Virus record (IMG/VR): IMGVR_UViG_3300048804_000201
Coordinates: 1 to 20,037 of that record
Source: a virus
DNA length: 20,037 nucleotides
Strand: one strand, 5' to 3'
Both the position numbers and the translations under genes were made by a program. Below the pieces are notes generated by a model that was given only the letters and a program-made list of their open reading frames with translations, was not told the DNA's origin and ran no database searches. Each line of letters begins with the position of its first letter. Position 1 is the first letter of the stretch. This document shows positions 15,499-20,037 of the stretch, piece after piece.

Positions 15499-15523
15499 CC
15501 AAGTCCGATGTCATCGGACTTGG
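15499..15523. repeat. 12-bp-arm palindrome between divergent head operons
   Basis: CCAAGTCCGATG and CATCGGACTTGG form a perfect 12-bp inverted repeat around a single T at 15511. With mismatches at 15498/15524 and 15493/15529 the symmetry extends to about 15491-15531. It lies between the minus-strand capsid operon and the plus-strand portal operon. No clear -10/-35 boxes are visible nearby. It may be an operator for both operons or the scar of a recombination event. Confidence 0.85.
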
Positions 15524-15555
15524 AGCCCGGGGCCGGGGATGCCAGCTTGGGGCCC

Positions 15556-16113
15556 ATGACACAGGAACTCACCGCTCTTCCCGAGGAATTCTCCGCCGGC
15601 ACCACCGTCCGGTATCGCAAGCGGTTCACCGACTACCCGGCCAGCGCGGGGTGGACGCTGACTCTCTACCTGGGAGGGCCCAGCGCCCGGGCGAAGACGG
15701 CAGCGGCGGACGAAGACGACTTCGTTGTCACCCTGGCCGCCTCGGACACCGGTGGGGACTTTGTCCCGGGGTCCTATCAGGCGGTGGAACGGGTCTCCAA
15801 CGAGGCCGGAGATGTGTATCAGGTCGACGCTCGGAGGACGAACATCACGCCGAACCTGGCGGAAGCCACGGATGGCAGCTCCCAAGACTGGCTGGAACGC
15901 GCGATTCCCGTCCTGCGGGCCCACATCGAGGGGCGGCTGCCGGCGGGTCTGGAGTCCTACCAGGTCGCCGGCAGGGTCGTTTCGAAGATGCCGATCAAGG
16001 ATGCCGACGACCTCCTGTGCCGCTACGAATCCCGACTCGCCCGCCTTCGCAACCCGGACGCCACCATCCGGCCGATCCTGATGTCGTTCACCGAACCGGG
16101 GTTCAGCCAATGA
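15556..16113 (+). CDS. Portal-adjacent head protein with Ig-like N-terminal domain
   Basis: A 185-residue protein encoded just before the portal, overlapping it as ATGA. Residues about 10-105 look like an Ig-type beta domain (FSAGTTVRYRKRFTDYPAS, WTLTLYLGG, GSYQAVERVSNEAGDVYQVD), similar in layout to the protein at 19461. Residues about 115-185 are helical (LERAIPVLRAHIEGRL, then DADDLLCRYESRLARLR) and end with a strand, a pattern seen in small proteins next to lambda-type portals. The head-completion gene gpW occupies this position in lambda, but no sequence match to gpW is claimed. ATG 15556 is preferred; an in-frame ATG at 15508 lies inside the palindrome. Neither has a good ribosome binding site. 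Confidence 0.6.
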   Translation: MTQELTALPEEFSAGTTVRYRKRFTDYPASAGWTLTLYLGGPSARAKTAAADEDDFVVTLAASDTGGDFVPGSYQAVERVSNEAGDVYQVDARRTNITPNLAEATDGSSQDWLERAIPVLRAHIEGRLPAGLESYQVAGRVVSKMPIKDADDLLCRYESRLARLRNPDATIRPILMSFTEPGFSQ

Positions 16114-17657
16114 GCCACAGGAACACCCCGCTCCTCCCGCGTCTGGGCCGGGCCTTCCGCGCCGGCTGGCGGGAACTGACCGGCGCGCGGGGCGCCTTCG
16201 ACGGCGCCAGCACGCACCGCCTGCTCATGGACTGGATCGCACAGGCGCGGTCGGCCGACAGCGAGATCAAGGGCGACATCCGGATGCTGCGCGCCCGGGC
16301 GCGGCAGCTCGCCCGCAATGACGCCTACTCGGGGCGCTTCTTCCGCCTCCTGCAGAACAACGTCATCGGGCCCATGGGGATCAGGCTGCAAGCCCAGGTC
16401 ACGACCGCCTCCGGGGACCTGGACGAGGACGTCAACGACCGGATCGAAACGGCATGGGAAGCCTGGTCGGCCGCTCCGGTGACGATCGATGGCAAACTCA
16501 ACCTGCGGCGCCTGGAAAACCTGCTCGTCAAGACCTGGGGTTGCGACGGGGAAGCCCTCGTCCGCATCTGGAAGGGGTTCGCCGGCAACCCCTTCGGCAT
16601 CGGTTTGCAGGTCCTCGACGCCGACCTGCTCGATGAGACCTACAACCGACAGCGCCAGGGCACCCAGAACGAGATCCGGATGGGGGTGGAGATCGACGCC
16701 GTCGGCCGCCCGGTCGGCTACTGGTTCTGGTCCGCCAGCACCATCGCCGGACAGGACTCCCTGCGCGAGCGCTACTTCGTCCCCGCCGATGAGCTGATCC
16801 ACCTCTACCGGCAGGACCGGGCGAACCAGACGCGGGGCGTGACCTGGCTCCACTCGATCATGGTCCCGGCCCACATGCTCAAGGCGTACGAGGAAACCGA
16901 GGCGGTCGCGGCCCGGATCGGAGCTTCCTCCGGCTTTGCCCTCGTGAAGCGGCCGGATTCGGAGGGGGCGGACCTGGCGACGGGGAAGGCTCCGGCCCAG
17001 CTGGAAATGAACCCGGGCATGGGGTTGATCGTTCCGAACGGCTATGACATCGAGACCCTGAGGGCCGAGCATCCGACGACCCAACTCGCCGCCTTCGTCA
17101 AGCAGATGCTGCGGCGGTTTGCCAGCGGCGTCAGCGTCTTCTACAACGCCTTGGCCAGCGATGGCGAGGCCGTCACCTATTCCACGATGCGGAGCTTCGC
17201 CCTGATCGAGCGCGATGATTGGCGCTCCATCCAGAGTGACTTCATCGACATCTGGCGCCGGCCGCTCTTCCCCATCTGGCTCGACATGGCCCTCCTCTCC
17301 GGGATGCTGGTCCTACCGACCCGGAATCCAGCCCGGTACATGGCGGTGCGGCACCGGCCCAGGGGCTGGCAGTGGGTGGATCCGGAGAAGGAGGCGAACG
17401 GGGCGGTGGTCGCGATCGAGAACGGCCTCGGCACCCGCACCGGCTTCCTGGCGGAGAAGGGCGAGGACCTCGAAGACGTGTTCGTGACGCTGGCGAGGGA
17501 GAAGAAGCTGGCAGAGAAGTATGGCATTGAGATCTCTGGAGGCTCCCGAACCTCCGTTGAAAAGCCCGGAGACGGTCGGCAGCCGGATGAGCAAAAGCCC
17601 GGCTCGAACGGCGACGGGAACAAGTCCGCTGCGGTGTTGAGTCGACTCGGGATCTAA
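16110..17657 (+). CDS. Phage portal protein, lambda gpB family
   Basis: A 515-residue portal protein, close in size to lambda gpB (533). Portals form the dodecameric ring at one capsid vertex through which DNA enters and leaves. Family features include the N-terminal RMLRARARQLARNDAYSGRF helix, NVIGPMGIRLQ, the wing segment WGCDGEALVRIWKGF, LDADLLDE, ADELIHLYRQDRANQTRGVT, and a C-terminal part with ASDGEAVTYSTMRSFALIERDDW. The last 45 residues are Gly/Pro/Lys-rich and probably disordered. A longer upstream in-frame extension is rejected because it runs over the preceding gene. The start overlaps that gene as ATGA. It is encoded on the opposite strand from the capsid, against the usual order. 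Confidence 0.93.
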   Translation: MSHRNTPLLPRLGRAFRAGWRELTGARGAFDGASTHRLLMDWIAQARSADSEIKGDIRMLRARARQLARNDAYSGRFFRLLQNNVIGPMGIRLQAQVTTASGDLDEDVNDRIETAWEAWSAAPVTIDGKLNLRRLENLLVKTWGCDGEALVRIWKGFAGNPFGIGLQVLDADLLDETYNRQRQGTQNEIRMGVEIDAVGRPVGYWFWSASTIAGQDSLRERYFVPADELIHLYRQDRANQTRGVTWLHSIMVPAHMLKAYEETEAVAARIGASSGFALVKRPDSEGADLATGKAPAQLEMNPGMGLIVPNGYDIETLRAEHPTTQLAAFVKQMLRRFASGVSVFYNALASDGEAVTYSTMRSFALIERDDWRSIQSDFIDIWRRPLFPIWLDMALLSGMLVLPTRNPARYMAVRHRPRGWQWVDPEKEANGAVVAIENGLGTRTGFLAEKGEDLEDVFVTLAREKKLAEKYGIEISGGSRTSVEKPGDGRQPDEQKPGSNGDGNKSAAVLSRLGI

Positions 17658-17684
17658 CCCCGTTGCACGGAAAGGAAGAAGGCC

Positions 17685-18107
17685 ATGAGCGCACTGTCTG
17701 ACTATCAGGAGGCCAAGTACCTGGATCACACCTACAACGGTGTAGCCTTCACGCCCCCCTCCGAGATCTACCTCGCGCTCTACACCGCCGATCCCACGGA
17801 TGCGAACGCCGGGACCGAAGTCTCGGTCGGATCCTACGGGCGGAAGCGCATCTATCCCTATGGCGGGAGCACCCCCGCCTTCGCCCTGGCCGTGACCGAC
17901 GGGATCGGGAAGATGGTGACGAATGCCGACGAGATCGTCTTCGTGACAGCCACCGCTCCGTGGGGAACGATCACGCACTTCGGCCTGAAAGACGCGGCGA
18001 GCTCCGGCAACCTCCTCCATCATGGCGCGCTCGATGAGCCCCAGGCCGTCGGCACCGGTGGTCAATTCAAGATTGCGGCGGGAGCGTTGAAACTCCGCAT
18101 GGAGTAG
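17685..18107 (+). CDS. Short phage tail-fibre-family protein
   Basis: A 140-residue protein that follows the portal by 27 bases, with GGAAAGGAAGAAGG upstream of its ATG. It matches the short tail-fibre or tail-associated family found in many actinobacterial and proteobacterial prophages: MSALSDYQEAKYLDHTYN, then AFTPPSEIYLALYTADPTDA, a GTEVSVGSYGRKRI segment, and the WGTITHFGLKDAASSGNLLHHG strand. The fold is predicted mainly beta. A fibre or appendage role in host contact is inferred from the family; precise function is not known. It begins the fibre-like part of the plus-strand cluster. Confidence 0.75.
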   Translation: MSALSDYQEAKYLDHTYNGVAFTPPSEIYLALYTADPTDANAGTEVSVGSYGRKRIYPYGGSTPAFALAVTDGIGKMVTNADEIVFVTATAPWGTITHFGLKDAASSGNLLHHGALDEPQAVGTGGQFKIAAGALKLRME

Positions 18108-18126
18108 TCCCGAGCTGGGCGGCGCC

Positions 18127-18192
18127 ATGCAGCAGAACGACCAGAGCTACCCGATCACCTTGAGCGCGGCGCCCGTCGCCGCTCCGGTGTAG
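18127..18192 (+). CDS. Possible 21-residue leader peptide
   Basis: A 21-codon frame (MQQNDQSYPITLSAAPVAAPV) lies between the short fibre gene and the repeat-rich gene. Its stop is four bases before the GTG of the next gene, which has no ribosome binding site of its own, so translation through this frame could supply ribosomes by coupling. No strong ribosome binding site is seen for it. It could equally be chance. Confidence 0.3.
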   Translation: MQQNDQSYPITLSAAPVAAPV

Positions 18193-18196
18193 AGCC

Positions 18197-19480
18197 GTGT
18201 CCACCCACGTTCAGACATTCGGGGCCCTGCCGGGGACCAGCGGGTGCATTGAGCACACCCTTTCGCCAAGCGTCTACACGGCCTACACGGGCCTTGCTGC
18301 TTGTCGGGTTTTCGCCAAGAAGACTACCCCCACCAAAGCCACGTTCGCATTCTTCCAGTTCGATGCGTCATCAGCACCGATCCCTGACAATGCGACGATC
18401 ACCGGGGTTGAGTTCTTTCAGTTTCTGTCTGCCACGCAACCCGCGGGGTCCCCCGAACTGCGCATCACGCTTTATGACTTCGGACAGATCATCGGGGCCG
18501 CCCTGAACGGAACCGCTGCGGAATTCGGCGGTGGCGACTTCGTCGAGGCCACAACGCGAGCTGACCTTCCGAGCAATGTCTGGTTGGACCTGCTGGACGG
18601 GTGGGGACAGGAGGACAAGGACGCCTACCTCTACCTCATCAGCAGAACCGGCACTACCGATGTCCGAATCCGAGATGGCAGTATCCAGGGCGACGGCGAC
18701 AGCGAGTGGGGCATCAACTTCAACGGGACCAAAGAGTCGGAATACTGCAAGCTGCGGATCACCTACACCCTTCCTGGCGCCACCGCGACCGGAAGCGGGA
18801 CGGCGAGCGCTTCGGCCACCGTCGCTGCTGCGGGGAGCGCCACCGCTACCGGAAGGGGAACCAGCCAGGCTCCGGCGACGGTCGGATCCGTAGGCTCTTC
18901 CACCGCCACCGGGCGAGGTACGGCGCAAGCGACGGCATCGACCTCCTCCGCAGGTTCCGCCACGTCGACGGGACGCGGGACCGCGACGGCCGAGGCCTCG
19001 GTTACCGGCATCAGCTCGGTAACCGCTACGGGACGCGGAACAAGCAGCCTGGCCGCGACCGCCGACGCTCTTGGATCGGCCACTTTGACGGGGATCGGAA
19101 CGGCTGAGGCCTCCGGCACCGTCACGAGCACGGCCTGGGCATCCGCCACGGCAACAGGGCTCGGAACGGCCTCCTGCAGCGCCGAGGTCGAGCAAGCAAC
19201 CGCATCAGCTACCGCGACCGGACGCGGCTGGGCGAGTTGCCACGCTCGAGTCGAGCCCCCCACGCCGATGGCCCGCCACTTCGCCCGGCGCTCCGTCCGC
19301 TCCGCGCATTTCGCCAGCCGCTCCGTCTCCGCCGTCCACCGGGCAACGAGATCCGTAGCGGCCGTTCATGCCGCGACCCGCTCCGTATCCACGACGCACC
19401 ACGCGACGTGCTCCTGCAAGCCGGCCAACACCGCAACCCGCGGGTCCAGGAGGATCACCGATGTCTGCACTATCGACTGA
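18197..19480 (+). CDS. Repeat-rich virion fibre-like protein
   Basis: A 427-residue protein starting with GTG at 18197. Residues about 1-192 form a beta-sandwich-like domain (ATFAFFQFDASSAPIPDNATI, ELRITLYDFGQ, WLDLLDGWGQEDKDAYLYLIS), resembling DNRLRE-type or carbohydrate-binding folds. Residues 194-353 are eight units of about 20 residues with core ATATGRGTA, and 361-420 are six 10-residue units based on H-x-A-T-R-S-V. The end overlaps the next gene by 20 bases. Neighbours are a short fibre protein and an Ig-like protein. The repeats suggest an extended shaft or flexible linker and the N-terminal domain a binding head. Virion location is inferred from context. Confidence 0.65.
   Translation: MSTHVQTFGALPGTSGCIEHTLSPSVYTAYTGLAACRVFAKKTTPTKATFAFFQFDASSAPIPDNATITGVEFFQFLSATQPAGSPELRITLYDFGQIIGAALNGTAAEFGGGDFVEATTRADLPSNVWLDLLDGWGQEDKDAYLYLISRTGTTDVRIRDGSIQGDGDSEWGINFNGTKESEYCKLRITYTLPGATATGSGTASASATVAAAGSATATGRGTSQAPATVGSVGSSTATGRGTAQATASTSSAGSATSTGRGTATAEASVTGISSVTATGRGTSSLAATADALGSATLTGIGTAEASGTVTSTAWASATATGLGTASCSAEVEQATASATATGRGWASCHARVEPPTPMARHFARRSVRSAHFASRSVSAVHRATRSVAAVHAATRSVSTTHHATCSCKPANTATRGSRRITDVCTID
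18776..19255 (+). repeat. Eight degenerate 60-bp coding repeats (ATATGRGTA units)
   Basis: Residues 194-353 of the 427-residue protein form eight units of about 20 residues (five of exactly 20, then 22, 21 and 16), each with (A/S)TATG(R/S/L/I)GT followed by Ala/Ser/Thr-rich sequence. At DNA level GCCACCGCTACCGG-like blocks recur about every 60 bases. Confidence 0.9.
19277..19456 (+). repeat. Six 30-bp coding repeats (H-x-A-T-R-S-V decapeptides)
   Basis: The C-terminal end of the same protein has six 10-residue units: HFARRSVRSA, HFASRSVSAV, HRATRSVAAV, HAATRSVSTT, HHATCSCKPA and NTATRGSRRI. The last two have drifted and carry the protein's late Cys residues. The units are strongly basic. Confidence 0.9.
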
Positions 19481-19841
19481 GATCACGGGGTTCGTTGTCG
19501 GGGATGACCTGGAGATCCGCCGCACCGTCACGGACCTGCCTGCGGCCGTCGCGAAGGCCTGGCTGACGATCAAGCGCCTCCCCAGCGAACCGGATGCCGA
19601 CGCGAAGGTGCTCAAGGCGATCGCGGTGACGGACCTCCCGGGCACCGGGCAGATCGTCACGGCCGGGGGCGTGGGAACGGACGGAGACGTGCGCTTCGAC
19701 CTCGTGCCTGCAGACACGCTCGCCCTCGGTATCGGGCGCTGGGTCTACGACATCCAGATCGGGGTCGCCGGAGGAAAGGTTTACACCATCGAGAAGGGCA
19801 CGCTGCAACTCACGATGGACGTCACGAAAGCAACCAGCTGA
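19461..19841 (+). CDS. Small Ig-like phage protein (baseplate/fibre type)
   Basis: A 126-residue protein with AGGAGG seven bases before its ATG. The whole chain fits one Ig-type beta domain: FVVGDDLEIRRTVTDLPAA, AWLTIKRLPSEPDA, GDVRFDLVPADTLALGIG, RWVYDIQIGVAGGKVYTIE and a final TLQLTMDV strand. The layout is like the N-terminal domain of baseplate upper proteins and also like residues 10-105 of the protein at 15556, suggesting paralogy. It probably attaches fibres or acts as a small virion surface protein. The start lies within the end of the repeat-rich gene. Confidence 0.6.
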   Translation: MSALSTEITGFVVGDDLEIRRTVTDLPAAVAKAWLTIKRLPSEPDADAKVLKAIAVTDLPGTGQIVTAGGVGTDGDVRFDLVPADTLALGIGRWVYDIQIGVAGGKVYTIEKGTLQLTMDVTKATS

Positions 19842-19854
19842 GCGGGAGGCCACC

Positions 19855-20037
19855 GTGTTCCCAACCGAGGCATTCGCACAAACAACAGGGACCCCCTGGA
19901 TTAAGCCCGAGCTCTTCCGGGACCCCCTGGTGATCGCCGGCGTCGCTCTCATGATCGCGCTCAAGGCGCTGGATCTCTTGATGATAATGCGCCACCGCAA
20001 GAGGGAGTCCAACGGACACAACCCGGTGGTGCATGCG
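19855..20037 (+). CDS. Small single-span membrane protein (partial, runs off window)
   Basis: A frame starting with GTG at 19855, with GGGAGG five bases upstream, stays open for 61 codons to the window edge. It reads a short N-terminal part, one hydrophobic span (LVIAGVALMIALKALDLLMI, residues about 29-48) and a basic stretch (MRHRKRESN). Small proteins with one transmembrane span at the end of fibre gene clusters are sometimes holins or spanin-like lysis proteins, but nothing here proves that. The 3' end is not in the window. Confidence 0.55.
   Translation, partial: MFPTEAFAQTTGTPWIKPELFRDPLVIAGVALMIALKALDLLMIMRHRKRESNGHNPVVHA

Noticed and set aside
15456-16109. N-terminal extension of the portal frame
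   Set aside because: It overlaps a better-supported gene in another frame. The portal begins naturally at 16110 with an ATGA overlap.
1-20037. tRNA, rRNA, riboswitch or insertion sequence
   Set aside because: No cloverleaf, conserved RNA core, transposase or terminal inverted repeats with target duplications could be recognised by eye.

Overview
The window is a block of tailed-phage structural genes, either an integrated prophage or a phage contig. It is GC-rich, densely packed, and uses AGGAGG-type ribosome binding sites with frequent GTG starts. The set of head, tail and tip proteins indicates a siphovirus-type particle: an HK97-fold capsid, a lambda-type portal, a long non-contractile tail, and a tail tip resembling that of gene transfer agents and related phages. 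The host cannot be named from the sequence. High GC and one protein with a Sec-type signal peptide suggest a high-GC, probably Gram-negative bacterium. No terminase, integrase, repressor, replication gene, recognisable endolysin, rRNA, tRNA or CRISPR array is visible.

Layout. About 1-680 holds little coding sequence: a broken 3' fragment of a radC-like gene (minus strand), a possible plus-strand terminator, and a compact cluster of inverted GTGGAAAC motifs. From 686 to 15465 there is one long minus-strand operon, read right to left: fused prohead protease/major capsid protein, two small head proteins, a signal-peptide protein, a head-tail joining protein, a tail terminator, the tail tube protein, tail assembly chaperones joined by a -1 ribosomal frameshift, the tape measure protein, four tail-tip or appendage proteins (including a BR0599-type hub protein), a lambda gpJ-like tail tip protein, an unknown protein, and a minor-tail-Z-like protein. 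Most junctions are ATGA, GTGA or TGATG overlaps, so translation is coupled along the operon.

From 15556 to the right end a second, plus-strand cluster diverges: a portal-adjacent Ig-like protein, the portal, a short tail-fibre-family protein, a repeat-rich fibre-like protein, a second Ig-like protein and a small membrane protein cut by the window edge. A 12-bp-arm palindrome lies between the two operons. Portal and capsid genes are normally co-directional (portal, protease, capsid), so their divergence here is the main oddity of the layout.

How the parts fit. The portal, capsid/protease and decoration-type proteins build the head. The joining and terminator proteins connect head to tail. The tube protein assembles around the tape measure with the two chaperone forms. 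The hub and gpJ-like proteins form the tip. Proteins with lectin-like, Ig-like and short tandem repeats probably form the host-contact surface. No clearly non-phage system was found. The most distinctive observations are the divergent portal/capsid arrangement with its palindrome, several unrelated short-period protein repeat arrays, the exported protein inside the head-tail operon, and the clear T7 frameshift site.
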